Positions 25,526 to 36,765 of a stretch of 64,000 nucleotides of DNA are shown piece by piece. The stretch is from contig CM049306.1 in assembly GCA_026874595.1 (NCBI GenBank), positions 4,724,019 to 4,788,018 on the forward strand, read 5' to 3'. The notes beneath the pieces are model-generated. The model had not been told where the DNA came from. It searched no databases and saw only the letters and a list, made by a program, of their open reading frames with translations. A program made the translations under genes and the position numbers. Positions within the stretch are counted from its first letter, which is position 1, and the number at the start of each line of letters is the position of its first letter. Source of the DNA: Sipunculus nudus. Its lineage: Eukaryota; Annelida; Sipuncula; Golfingiida; Sipunculidae.

Positions 25526-26811
25526 GAAACAAAGGTTATGTCAAAGAAATGTGGGACCTTCCTGTGTTATAAAGGTTATGTCAAAGGAATATGGGACCTT
25601 CCTGTGTTATAAAGGTTATGTCAAAGAAATGTGGGACCTTCCTGTGTTATAAAGGTTATGTCAAAGGAATGTGGGACCTTCCTGTGTTATAAAGGTTATG
25701 TCAAAGAAACGTGGGACCTTCCTGTGTTATAAAGGTTATGTCAAAGGAATATGGGACCTTCCTGTGTTATTAAGGTTATGTCAAAGGAATGTGGGACCTT
25801 CCTGTGTTATTAAGGTTATGTCAAAGGAATATGGGACCTTCCTGTGTTATAAAGGTTATGTCAAAGGAATGTGGGACCTTCCTGTGTTATAAAGGTTATG
25901 TCAAAGAAATATAGAACCTTCCTGTGTTATAAAGGTTATGTCAAAGGAATATGGGACCTTCCTGTGTTATAAATGTTATGTCAAAGGAATCTGGGACCTT
26001 CCTGTGTTATAAAGGTTATGTCAAAGGACACGGGACCTTCCTGTGTTATAAAGGTTATGTCAAAGGAACGTGGCACCTTCCTGTGTTATAAAGGTTATGT
26101 CAAAGAAATGTGGGACCTTCCTGTGTTATAAAGGTTATGTCAAAGAAATGTGGGACCTTCCTGTGTTATAAAGGTTATGTCAAAGGAACGTGGGACCTTC
26201 CTGTGTTATAAAGGTTATGTCAAAGGAACGTGGCACCTTCCTGTGTTATAAAGGTTATGTCAAAGGAATGTGGGACCTTCCTGTGTTATAAAGGTTATGT
26301 CAAAGGAACGTGGGACCTGCCTGTGTTATAAAGGTTATGTCAAAGGAACGCGGGACCTGCCTGTGTTATAAAGGTTATGTCAAAGAAATATGGGACCTTC
26401 CTGTGTTATAAAGGTTATGTCAAAGGAAAGTGGGACCTTCCTGTGTTATAAAGGTTATGTCAAAGGAAAGTGGGACCTTCCTGTGTTATAAAGGTTATGT
26501 CAAAGGAACGTGGGACCTTCCTGTGTTATAAAGGTTATGTCAAAGAAACGTGGGACCTTCCTGTGTTATAAAGGTTATGTCAAAGAAATATAGAACCTTC
26601 CTGTGTTATAAAGGTTATGTCAAAGGAATATGGGACCTTCCTGTGTTATTAAGGTTATGTCAAAGGAAAGTGGGACCTTCCTGTGTAATAAAGGTTATGT
26701 CAAAGGAAGGCGGGACCTTCCTGTGTTATAAAGGTTATGTCAAAGGAATATGGGACCTTCCTGTGTTATAAAGGTTATGTCAAAGGAACGTGGAACCTTC
26801 CTGTGTAAAGG
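25526..26811 (+). repeat. 40-bp minisatellite
   Basis: About 32 copies of AAAGGTTATGTCAAAGGAAT plus GTGGGACCTTCCTGTGTTAT. Copies are very similar; the main variation is at GAAT(G/A)TGGG against GAACGTGGG, and one 39-bp unit near 26020 shifts the register. Open frames within it are repeat artefacts. Confidence 0.95.
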
Positions 26812-28032
26812 ACAAGCAGTTAACTGGCCAAGTTAATCTGGCCAAGCTGGATATTGTAATCTAGTTCTTTATATTTCTTTTCTGCATCATTACATTTCTA
26901 ATATATACTAAACAAGTTATGGTACTAGCCAGAAAGTGATGTCTAGTGATAGGAACTCTATTATACATCAAAGTCTTTTCTGGTAATCTCTTGTCTGGAC
27001 AAGCAACAAAATCAGCTTCAAAATCTCCATCAATGACATGATAAAACATTTCTCTGCTGTTCATGGCCTAAGACCTGCCATTTCTGGGGACAAAATCCTC
27101 TAAAAAGCAAGCCATATCACAAATTATATTGAAAGACTTTTTTAATCCTTATCATTTTTAAAAAGTACAAAATGAAACATGTTTGTAAAAGCTGTAGCAC
27201 AGCGGACTGATTACCGCATGAACTAAAAAAATAGATATCCAACTTAGTTTGTATTTTATAGTCAGTACTCATTGACTCAATCTACTGTGCCTTGAAGTTA
27301 ATATTTATGACTCACTTCAGGGTTCCTTAAGTTCATATTTATTGATAAATTGGTTCCTGTTAGTCACAAATACATGTACATGCTCTGACATGTATCTCTT
27401 ACCAGAGAATGAGTCACCAAAGCATTGTAAGCAAATAAAAAAATGTAAATAATTTGTTTAACGCAGATGTGTGACCTGATTGGAGAATATGAAAACTGAC
27501 CTGGGGATCCTTATCTCACATTATGACATGACCGTTCAATTCTTCCAGTTCATCAGCTATCAGTGGCTGATATTTGGTCATCAACATTCTCAAAGTTGGT
27601 CTACATGACTTATTTCATTATGTGAGAAACTGAAGAAGCCTGACAGGCTCAGACAGCATGCTGTAAAACACTGACAGGCTTTGTAGCTCACTTCCTTGGT
27701 TTAACTAAGTCAATTTGAAATACAGGTGTCAGAGATGGTGCAAGTACTATTACTAAGTCAATGGGAACACAATTTTCCTAAGCTGTTGTTTTGCAATTAA
27801 ACTTAAATTACAAAAAAAAGAAATCATACAAAGATTTCTTAATAATGATATTGGGCAAAAATATAAACTGAGCAATTAAGAAAATCATAAATGTTATTCT
27901 TGTTGAGAGATTAAAGAAAACCTCATTTGTTAATTGATCTTTCTGGACATATGAAAAAGAAGAGGGAAAATGTCAGCAGTTACTAAATACAGAGATGTTA
28001 GTACAGTGGATCTGTTAGGCAAAAAAAAAATT
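26812..28032. other. No recognisable gene
   Basis: Nothing recognised on either strand. Confidence 0.4.
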
Positions 28033-28341
28033 AAAGGTATGGTTCTCAGGCACCGCCCGCATCAATTTTAAACCCCCGCATCAAAAATTTTTATTTTGAT
28101 TTTCAATAAAAACTTTCCAATTTTGAGCTGCTGCCACTCCGACATTTCTTTCAAGAAGATATAACCATACAATTTCCTTTGTTTTGTAGTGCTTTTACTT
28201 ATTTAGCAAAATAAAACTGTTATTTTCATGCTTTTCCCTTATCATTTGACATTTTTATCGAAACATACCAGACAATTTAAAATAAAAAAGCGCCAGCCCG
28301 CATTGATTTCTGAAAAAAAAGTGCCTGAGAACCATACCTTT
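28033..28341. mobile_element. MITE with perfect 21-bp terminal inverted repeats
   Basis: AAAGGTATGGTTCTCAGGCA + C at 28033-28053 is the exact reverse complement of 28321-28341. The 309-bp interior is non-coding and AT-rich, with a CGCCCGCATCAA / AGCCCGCATTGA pair just inside the two ends. The target duplication is ambiguous because both flanks are A/T runs. The superfamily cannot be assigned from the ends alone. Confidence 0.75.
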
Positions 28342-30883
28342 TTTTATTTTGGCCTTATAGGGGTTGACTTTTTACTAAGCCTAGAAAACTTGTAACAAGC
28401 AACATAAATGAGCAGAGAACAAGACAAAGCCTAGACTCCACACATAACTTGGAACAAGCAACATAAATGAGCAGAGAACAAGACAAAGCCTAGATTCCAC
28501 ACATAACTCAGATTATAACAGGGAATGAGCACAGGATAACAATGATCATTCAATACAAGACAGGACACTCCATGTGAAGTCTACATTGATGATGTTAAAT
28601 TTCATTTGATGTTCTCAGTACATATTATACAAGGACAGTGAACAACCATAAGAAAAGTAACTGATAGTCACTAGTCAAAATCTGATGCTGGCAGCATGTT
28701 CTATGATGCTGGTGTACTCTAAATGACTAAAGGGAGGGGAATTTATGTGTGGAATGAGTATTTCCTATTTCTTTTTCATTTACAGCAGGGACAAGGCCTA
28801 TAACAGACACTGTCCAATAAATGAGGTAAGCAGATAATATGGGATTACCAAATTTTTGCTGAAGCACAGGATAAAAGTAATCTAAAGACAGATCAAGTAT
28901 ATTGAAGCAGCCTGAACTATCTGTATCACTGACCAGAAGAGAATCGATTTAGACAAATCATATTCTGATAATGAGAAATGACTCAGATTAACCAGTGAAT
29001 TATTGATGAGAACTCATTCAGGTGTAAATACAGCCTCACCTCCAAAAGGCAGAATCAATAAACAAGTGGATTAATCACAGAGTCAGTGAAACATGTTCAT
29101 CTGACCAGCTCAGACCTGATGTGTGCACGAGCTTAAACAATCACACACATGTACACATGGCTTATACTTGTTATTGAGTACCAAAAAGTCCTGATATGAA
29201 CTACCTGATGTGGGATTTTAAAAAATTTTCCCCCATGAGTTGTAGAACTTGAAGAGAATAAGGGGGTGGGAATGGCACACGGCATACATACATCTAAAAT
29301 GGTTTTTCCCATTTTTCTACTTAGACTGCAAGTGGGACACTACATGGCATCATCTCTTAGTTGTGCAGCATTAATGTTCAGACACACATTTGGAGATTAT
29401 GTGTCCATTGTGAGAAACCCTGTTTTATCAAGTGGTCTATTTGGAGGTATGCCACAAAATAGAATGCACTCTTCTAGGTTGGGAGATTAATAAAAAAAAC
29501 CTCCTCCATCATAGAACTCAACAACAGGTGATATGCTGTGACATGCAAAAAGTACCCGGCATAAGATATTATGGTATTATTCTGCTGGAACCCGAATGAC
29601 AGATGCACACACACACACACACTTTAACTGTGCAGCAGGGTGTTTGTTGTCCATAAACAATGACCTGATCATAACAAAAATTACACAGAACAACTTTAAA
29701 TTAACATAAGGAATGACCTGACAGTTTTGGGGAATAATTGGAACTGATGCTTTGGATGACATTTTGAAGAAGAAGTGATTTGCTCAAATATTCTAACATC
29801 TGTAACAAACCAGACTCTGGTATCATCTCCCTGTCAGACATTCCTCGGTCCTCTAATACTTTCACTTTCTGTCCATTTTACAGACATCATCTTTTGATAC
29901 TGTTACAGATATTCACAGCTAGACAGTGCTGCGTGACTCCCTCGTGATACTGGACAGTGCATGTCCAGCACCCTGAGTACATGGGGTGTCATGGTTGCTG
30001 AAGGGACATTTTATACATACAAGAGAACTGTGTTTTTCACTGTATTTCAGTTCGTGTACAGCTGTAATACCCTACAGTCAGTAGTGTTTAGCACCGGGAC
30101 TATTATTTTATTCTTCACATAGACTTTCCAGTACTATATGAATTTCTGTAAATATACAAATAAATATCCTGTTGTGAGTATAACAAGTTCGAGTTGTATA
30201 TTAAAAACACAACAGATAAATTTATGACTCTGATTTGTAAAGAGCAGACCAGCTTGTAGGCTCATTATGTTTCTGAGTGGTGTTTTCTTTATTCTGTAGC
30301 AAAGTACTGAAGCCGATTTATATACATCACCTGAACATTTTTTAACCACAGACTGTAACATCTAATAAATATAACAAAAACTGATTGCCTCTGGACCATT
30401 ATGTTAATTAACTCTGGTGTAAATGACATTTCTCACTTAAGCACCTGTGACATTGTTATAAAATTTTAATGAAGGCTGACTTACTGGTTTTACAGTCTGT
30501 TTTCATCAACCTCATCTGGACTTCTCCTTTCTATTTGTTCAGATCTGGATATTATTAAATCTTTCTCAGCCCCCTCAGGAAATAATCAAACAATCATAAT
30601 AAGAACCAGAAGAAAATATTATCAGTTCTAACACCGCATTCTGTTATTCCTCCAGACACCCATGACCAATATTCATTCACTCCAGAATCATAGAGTTTTA
30701 TAATAGTGGTTAAGACATTGGCCCAGTGTCTGTTGTATAATAAAGTGACTAAAAAAAATTTCTACCTTAAGCGAGGGGACTTTTAGAGTCACTATGTAGA
30801 CCATTGTGTTAAGCACAACTGTGACCATGCCATGCTTCTAGATTTAAGCCTGAAATAATGTCACTGCAAAGGACCCTTTGCTT
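28342..30883. other. Intronic sequence without recognised gene
   Basis: Holds a short tandem duplication (28393-28508), a CA microsatellite (about 29608-29622) and no supported exon. Confidence 0.4.
28393..28508 (+). repeat. 57-bp tandem duplication
   Basis: The phrase AACAAGCAACATAAATGAGC followed by AGAGAACAAGACAAAGCCTA and a TCCACACATAACT end occurs twice back to back. Confidence 0.85.
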
Positions 30884-32062
30884 CAGCATGTGGAGAATGC
30901 CTGTGACCCTTAGTTAAGAATGCCTGTGACCCTATGTTAAGAATGCCTGTGACCCTTTGTTAAGAATGTGTGTGACCCTTTGCTTCTTCAGTAACCCTTT
31001 GCTTCTACATATGGAGAATGCCTGTGACCCTTTGCTCCTTCATGTGGAGAATGCCTGTGACCCTTTGCTTCTTCATGTGGAGAATACCTGTGACCCTTTG
31101 CTTCTTCATGTGGAGAATGCCTGTGACCCTTTGCTTCTTCATGTGGAGAATGCCTGTGACTCTTTGCTTCTACATGTGGAGAATGCCTGTGACCCTTTGT
31201 TAAGAATGCCTGTGACCCTTTGTTAAGAATGACTGTGACCCTTTGCTCCTTCATGTGGAGAATGCCTGTGACCCTTTGCTTCTTCATGAGGAGAATGCCT
31301 GTCACCCTTTGCTTCTTCATGTGGATAATGCCTGTCACCCTTGGCTTCTTCATGTGGAGAATACCTGTGACCCTTTGCTTCTTCATGTGGAGAATGCCTG
31401 TGACCCATGGCTTCTTCATGTGGAGAATGCCTGTGACCCTTTGCTTCTACATGTGGAGAATGCCTGTGACCCTTTGTTAAGAATGCCTGTGACCCTTTGT
31501 TAAGAATGCCTGTGACCCTTTGTTAAGAATGCCTGTGACCCTTTGCTTCTTCATGTGGAGAATGCCTGTGACCCTTTGCTTCTTAATGTGGAGAATGCCT
31601 GTGACCCTTAGCTTCTACATGTGGAGAATGCCTGTGACCCTTTGTTAAGAATGTATGTGACCCTTTGTTAAGAATGACTGTAACCCTTTGCTCCTTCATG
31701 TGGGGAATGCCTGTGACCCTTTGCTTCTTCATACGGAGAATGCCTGTGACCCTTTGCCTCTACATGTGGAGAATGCCTGTGACCCTTTGTTAAGAATGAC
31801 TGTGACCCTTTGCTTCTTCATGTGGAGAATGCCTGTGACCCTTTGCTTCTACATGTGGAGAATGCCTGTGACCCTTTGCTTCTTCATTAGAAGAATGCCG
31901 GTGACACTTTGCTTCTATATGTGGAGAATGCCTGTGACCCTTTGCTTCTTCATTATATAATGCCTGTGACACTTTGCTTCTATATGTGGAGAATGCCTGT
32001 GACCCTTTGCTTCTTCATTATATAATGCCTGTGACACTTTCAATCATGTGGAGAATGTCTGT
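30884..32062 (+). repeat. Minisatellite of two interleaved monomers (33 and 23 bp)
   Basis: The long monomer is AATGCCTGTGACCCTTTGCT plus TCTTCATGTGGAG (33 bp). The short one replaces the second half with TAAG (about 23 bp: AATGCCTGTGACCCTTTGTT AAG). Short monomers come in runs (for example about 31190-31230 and 31460-31540) between runs of long ones. Frames of about 60-140 codons on both strands are artefacts. Confidence 0.93.
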
Positions 32063-32104
32063 GGTTCTGAGGCCAGGAGACAAGGACCTCATCGTATTGA
32101 CTAG

Positions 32105-32153
32105 TGTAACACCGGGGGGGGGGGGTGTACATGTGAGTTCGGGTTGGTTAAAT
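32105..32153 (-). repeat. Downstream (3') LTR, terminal piece left of the nested insertion
   Basis: Matches the TGTAACACC... edge of the intact LTR at 36766-36805 through GTTCGGGTTGGTT, with a longer poly-G run. It is cut off by the inverted repeat beginning at 32154. Confidence 0.85.
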
Positions 32154-32322
32154 CAAGGAGTTTACAGGGATGGAGTATCAAGTGAGAGTCTGGCCGTGTC
32201 GGATGTTGCTGACGGGGGTCATAAAACTCGCTGCTCAATGGCACACGGAGATGCCGCTGATAAGCCCGGCGCTAATTGATTCAGCGCGAGAGACCACCCT
32301 TCGGCGTGACTTCGGAACAGCT

Positions 32323-32357
32323 CGTTAGTTCCCGGAGACCACCAATGTGAACTAACG
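32323..32357. repeat. Short hairpin in the nested element
   Basis: CGTTAGTTC and GAACTAACG, a perfect 9-bp stem with a 17-nt loop, close to one end of the element. Confidence 0.5.
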
Positions 32358-32859
32358 CGAGACCCACTTAAATTCCAAATAAAAATGTACATTAAAACTC
32401 AATGCGATAAATATGTTTCCACAGTTTAACAAAATAATTACAGGATTTTATAGTACCGGTATTTTATAAATATTTTGACAGGGATGAGTAAGTTTCTCCC
32501 GAAATTTATCTCCGGTAGTACTTAATATAAATTTTTAAACAATCATAAGTTTGAACACCATATTTCCATATGTGTGGGAAACGTGTGTGAAGGTTTCGTT
32601 GGTTATGACGCCTGAGCTATAGCTTGGCTGCGGTACATATGGGCGATAATACAAGAACAACGCCGTCAGTGACAGAGCGGACAATGGCTCGCTGTTATCC
32701 ATCAAAATGAAAGTCATCCGAGCATAAGCTAAACATTTTTTTTTTATCGTCGGAATACTATAATACATGGCCAATTATTAATATAAGTCAGAAGTATGGG
32801 AACTGATGGAATTTTTTATAATTCCGAAGTTATTCAGGGAAAGTAAGGTTTGCACTTAC

Positions 32860-33006
32860 CAGTCGTCCCTCATGAATCACGGCATAAGTTGATGTAGAGT
32901 GTCCGCATCTATCCAAAAATTGGTCAAGTGATTCCTTAACACGAGACCTCTCTAGATATATTTGTTGCGCATAATTCTTGACAAAACAAACCATTTGCGC
33001 ATTCAT
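32860..33006 (-). CDS. Exon-like 49-codon frame inside the nested element, unknown product
   Basis: Minus strand: an ATG at 33006 preceded in frame by TAA, 49 codons (MNAQMVCFVK... to IHEGRL), then a consensus donor (CTG|GTAAGTGC) in phase 0 at 32860. Upstream (33050-33240) the sequence is CpG-rich, as a promoter would be. The peptide has a balanced, non-repetitive composition (for example YLERSRVKESLDQFLDRC) and looks like genuine first-exon coding sequence, but I do not recognise the family. No acceptor or second exon was identified inside the element. It is either a captured host first exon or the start of the element's own gene. Confidence 0.4.
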
Positions 33007-33276
33007 AATTCCGGTCAATGTTATTCCAGTGATTTACTGCTCAGTTACTGGATATATCGCTCTCCGCTTCAGCGAGCTACAGCGGACCGCAGAAGTAACA
33101 TCTAGCAGGCTCGCTTTATCAAAGGCCGTGCCGCCGCTGCGCCTGACACCGCGGCACAATAGGCGTACAATAGAGTTAATGGGCTTATCATGTCTTAATT
33201 GCAATTAGCGCATGACTGACACTCGCGACCCAGCAGGGCTTCTGACAGTTGTTACTCCAGTCCTGTAAACTCCTTG

Positions 33277-33898
33277 GTTTAATAAAGTTCTAACAGCTCG
33301 GGTTGATGTATCTGCACTTGACACTCTAAGTCGCATGCATTCACAAATGAAATAAGGCAGCAGTATATAAATAGGGTTTTAAAACAACTCAGCGATAACT
33401 TTCAGATGGCAGAAGTAGATGGTGAGGTGCTCTCTCACTCCGTGGCAGGGGAAGCCGGGGGCGTGGTGTCACTCCACTATGCACAATTGATACCCTAAAC
33501 AGTTCTCCCTGTAAACTTAGGTTGGTAGAGTTATCTAATTATATAAACTCCTATGCAGTATAAATAATCCAAAAGTAAATGGGAATATTCCAGTATAGAA
33601 TCCCAATGGTGAGTTAATGAATTACTGCTAAGGCTGACACGAGAACTGACCACTCTGTGAACAGACCAAACAACGCTCCACACTCTTATCTGACACACTC
33701 TGCGCACGCTCTACTTATAGGCTGAAAGCAGACCGTCCGAGCGGTGGCCGCATGGTCAGCCCTGCACGGGCGGTTGTCACCCAGCGCTACATCACTTTTA
33801 AAAGCCAGCAGACAAACCTCGCTTATGTAAGTGTGACACGCAGCTAACCCGGGCACCTGCAGTGTGACTGACCCCCATGGAACCATGCAATCACTACA
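33277..33898 (-). repeat. Downstream (3') LTR, main piece
   Basis: Resumes at GTTTAATAAAG exactly where 32153 stops relative to the intact LTR and continues to CACTACA at 33898. Together the two pieces restore one LTR length (about 664 bp after removing the short duplication). Confidence 0.88.
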
Positions 33899-33913
33899 TT
33901 TCCCTCCCCCCTT
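33899..33913 (-). other. Polypurine tract
   Basis: AAGGGGGGAGGGAAA on the minus strand, directly abutting the TGTAGTGA start of the downstream LTR; it would prime plus-strand synthesis. Confidence 0.85.
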
Positions 33914-34545
33914 AAATGATTGTAGCTTAGCGAAAATCTCCACCACCCCGTCAGCTGCGTCTAACATGACAAAACACAAAATAATCATTAATGGAAAATA
34001 AAAAAGAACCAAATACTACGTAAACCTTAAAAAGAAAGATACAAGTCCTCGTATTAACCAGAAATGTTCTTACCCTCATCATATACTGATATGTACAATA
34101 TAGAGTCATTTTGATCTCTCCAAGTGAGTTCAGGAAATCACAGAGTCCAAGAGTTTCATCACACATCAATGTTAAATAAGCACAACTTTCATTTTTTTAG
34201 CACATGTTAAACCACAAAAGGATTTTGTAATATCCAAGCGTATATCCATAGGTAAATCCATACAGCGTAAATCCAACGGGTAAAAAGCACAGTATCCAAA
34301 TGATAAATCCAGGCAGCGTAAATTCAAAAGGTAAAAAGGCACAGTAATCCAAAGGGTAAATCCATACAGTAACTTTGTCACAAGGCTCTTCTTATTCATC
34401 ATTCATGGTTGACGTCTGGTAGGACCTCGCGTTGAGAGTCTTTGATACAACTGTTCAAGACATTGGCCAAGTCGTTGAATTGTTTTTGTTTCCATAGCTG
34501 TCATTTTATCTCCTCCCTCTGTAATTTCTCTTGCCTACCCCAGGC

Positions 34546-34833
34546 TCATTCATTTAGTCTGAGCCATGCATCAAGTCCTTCTTTGAAGTAATTTTTCGTG
34601 TCGTCTGCTTCTTTCATCAGCTCCTCCAGTGCCGTCTGTTCGGTAGGGAGAGGGTATGCTAATTGGAACCTTTCTTTAGCCTTCTCCGAAGGATGCTCCC
34701 TCCAGGGGAAGAAGGCGTCGTCCTCAGTTGTAGGGGTTGGGAAGGCCTCTTGTCTGGATCGTTTCTCTGTTTTGATGATTTCTCCGATAGAATGGAGTAG
34801 GCAACGGGTGTTGATCCTGAGCTTATCTCTCTA
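34546..34833 (-). pseudogene. Unassigned ~90-codon open stretch in the LTR element
   Basis: Between the integrase remnant and the polypurine tract, an ATG-poor minus-strand frame runs open from RDKLRINTR to GLDAWLRLNE and a stop, passing through EDDAFFPWREHPSEKAKERF. It is hydrophilic and lysine/glutamate-rich with no transmembrane segment, so not obviously an envelope gene. It could be a gag segment displaced by rearrangement or a third ORF remnant. Confidence 0.35.
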
Positions 34834-34990
34834 ACTCAGTGCTAACATCATTGGCTGAGATTCTGAGTCTGGTGGTTCTTTGGTGTTGCCTTCTTCTTGT
34901 AGTTCCAATAACCGCTGAACAGATTCAAACATCTTGATCGGAGTGCAGTTGCAGTGGTTCTCCGAATGATAAATGAACTGTGTCTACCGC

Positions 34991-35760
34991 TGGTGCTGTG
35001 CGATCCTTGAGTCCTATATATACCATGATCCACTAGCTGAAGTAGTCAGCCAGGACTACAATATCGCGGTTACAAACCATCTTTATCAGGAGTGCATCTA
35101 GAGTATCTGTGGCCAACCTTCAAGAGATGCTCCAACTGGCTTTTGCTGCAACTTCGCTTTGCTCCGCCTTTATCCAGTTTTCCGGGTAGCACACTCTTTA
35201 CATTTTTTACACCAACGCGCAATTTCTTCATGTTGTTCGGGCCAGTATCACCTCTAAAATTTTCCCAGAGTATTCCTGAACCCAAGGTGGCCTTCCAGCT
35301 CCGTTCCATGAAGCTTATGCATTATCTACTCCCTTGGTTGTTAAGGCCGCACCTAGTAGCCAAGTAGTCACATAAGGCTTTAGTTGTAGTACTCGCTAGA
35401 GTAATTCATCTCGACACTTTAGGGTGTCACACTGCAGCCACATCTCAGTCCTCACAACTCACTGTTCAGCTGAGCGGTCGCTATCAAGAATCCGACAGTC
35501 GGTTTGTTACGGTTTGGGTATTTGGATCTTCTTGCTTGAGGTTGACCAGTTCTTCTTCGGTCCATGGTGTAGTCTTTGATTCTGTCATCCAGGTGGCGCT
35601 GGCAGTCTTTCTTGAAATTGGAAGTAAGCTCAACAATACATATATATTCTGGATCTGGTTCTTGAGTCTCTTTGAGGGAACACAGTCATCACTTCTACTT
35701 CTGTGGTTTCTGAGACTATGGGCATATGTGCGGATTTGTGCGGTGCTGTAACTTGACAAT
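34991..35760 (-). pseudogene. Remnant of Ty3/gypsy pol: pre-integrase linker and integrase zinc finger
   Basis: Minus-strand reading gives, in order, a WTEEELVNLKQEDPN-like pre-integrase phrase (about 35500-35570), a CRDELL-like strand (about 35400-35450), a GHLG phrase with an upstream His, then YWPEQHEEIARWCKKC and the KECATRKTG that completes the HHCC zinc finger (35172-35250). An LQQKPVGASLEGW phrase at the start of the catalytic core follows. Two in-frame stops lie between GHLG and YWP, and more stops and shifts follow. The catalytic core DDE is lost. Non-functional. Confidence 0.7.
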
Positions 35761-35959
35761 TTGGTCTGAGAGTTTCAGTATTCCATGTGGTGTAGAGATG
35801 TAAGTCAGCCCTCTTCTCTGTAGAATTCTGACCCTATTTTTCCATCAAGATTGGGTACATTACACACTAAACATGGTTGTTCATAAACTGACACCCCGAG
35901 TTAGTCTTAGCTGTGCTGTACTAGTAATATGTAATTGCTCACCGTTCGCTGCTTGCAGT

Positions 35960-36450
35960 TGTACAAGGGTTATCTTTAATGGATGTCTTATTTAAATGGT
36001 AAATCCAATCTAATAATTTTTGTGTGACGACGTATGGAGAACCTGTGTCTATCTATATATCTATTGTTCTGAGGTAGCCTCTTTGACGGCATTCGTCGTT
36101 TGGGCGGTCTTGCCGTTGTTGTATTCCGGTTCCGGTTGTCTTGGTCGCCATTGGTGGGGCATACTTGCAATGCTGTAGAAATTTTGCTGACGAGGATCAT
36201 GCTGCATCGTTCTCTCAAAGACTGATGAACTCATTGGTGGCGCTGCTGGATGATTCATTGGTGTTGTTCCAGTTGAGGTGCAGTTGGATTTCTCTCAAGC
36301 CAGGTTGATCTCAGTTGAGTGTTAATTACTGCTGGATCAAAGGTAGTTTGTCTCTCCGGTCGACTTTGGTTGGCCATGCTTGTCATGCTATAGTGGGCTG
36401 GCTGTTGCTCATCCGGCTCTGTCATAGTATCCGTATATGATGACCTCATG
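35960..36450 (-). pseudogene. Possible gag-like remnant of the LTR element
   Basis: Two overlapping minus-strand frames (36255-36449 and 36061-36258) rich in Q, P, R, S and T lie just downstream of the primer site, where gag belongs. The composition suits a Gag N-terminus, but no zinc knuckle or capsid motif is visible, so the call rests on position. Confidence 0.35.
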
Positions 36451-36740
36451 GGTGGCTCAGGTGGACGATTTTCAGCTGAAACCGCCGCTCTATGCTCCTA
36501 TTCATTAACTAAACTCAGCCTCGGTGTACGAAACGGGGACATCGTCATAAGTAACAATATCCATCGTAAACTAGTGTTATCTGTAGCCATTCTGTCAATT
36601 CATAACCCTAAGATATGTTTATCTAGTATGTATAACTGTTTAATTATTCTCAATAAATTAATTTGGTGGCGACAAGAACCAATAAAAATGCTGCTTAATT
36701 ACTAATCAATTTGGAATTGATAACTTATAATTTTACCCAT

Positions 36741-36758
36741 GCCCCACGTTGGGCGCCA
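36741..36758 (-). other. Primer binding site, tRNA-Lys type
   Basis: On the minus strand TGGCGCCCAACGTGGGGC, 7 nt inside the 5' LTR. This matches the 18-nt site known to be complementary to the 3' end of tRNA-Lys1,2 in several retroelements and retroviruses. It fixes the orientation of the element. Confidence 0.85.
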
Positions 36759-36765
36759 AAATATC

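Larger units (their letters stand above)
32154..33276. mobile_element. 1123-bp inverted-repeat element nested in the LTR
   Basis: CAAGGAGTTTACAGG (32154-32168) is the exact reverse complement of 33262-33276. It interrupts the LTR between GTTAAAT and GTTTAAT (7-bp near-duplication), or, read differently, inside TTAA with ends ATCAAGG/CCTTGGT; the target duplication is therefore ambiguous between a hAT-like 7-8 bp and a piggyBac-like TTAA. The interior is GC- and CpG-richer than its surroundings at both ends and holds an exon-like frame, but no transposase. Confidence 0.7.

Noticed and set aside
27180-27230. tRNA-like phrase (GCTGTAGCACAGCGGACTGA)
   Set aside because: No B box or cloverleaf follows; not a tRNA gene or clear tRNA-derived SINE.
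28785-28830. Mini-exon-like plus-strand sequence between a TTTACAG acceptor and a GTAAGC donor
   Set aside because: Only about 40 nt, on the strand opposite IMMP2L, with no partner exons found; likely chance.
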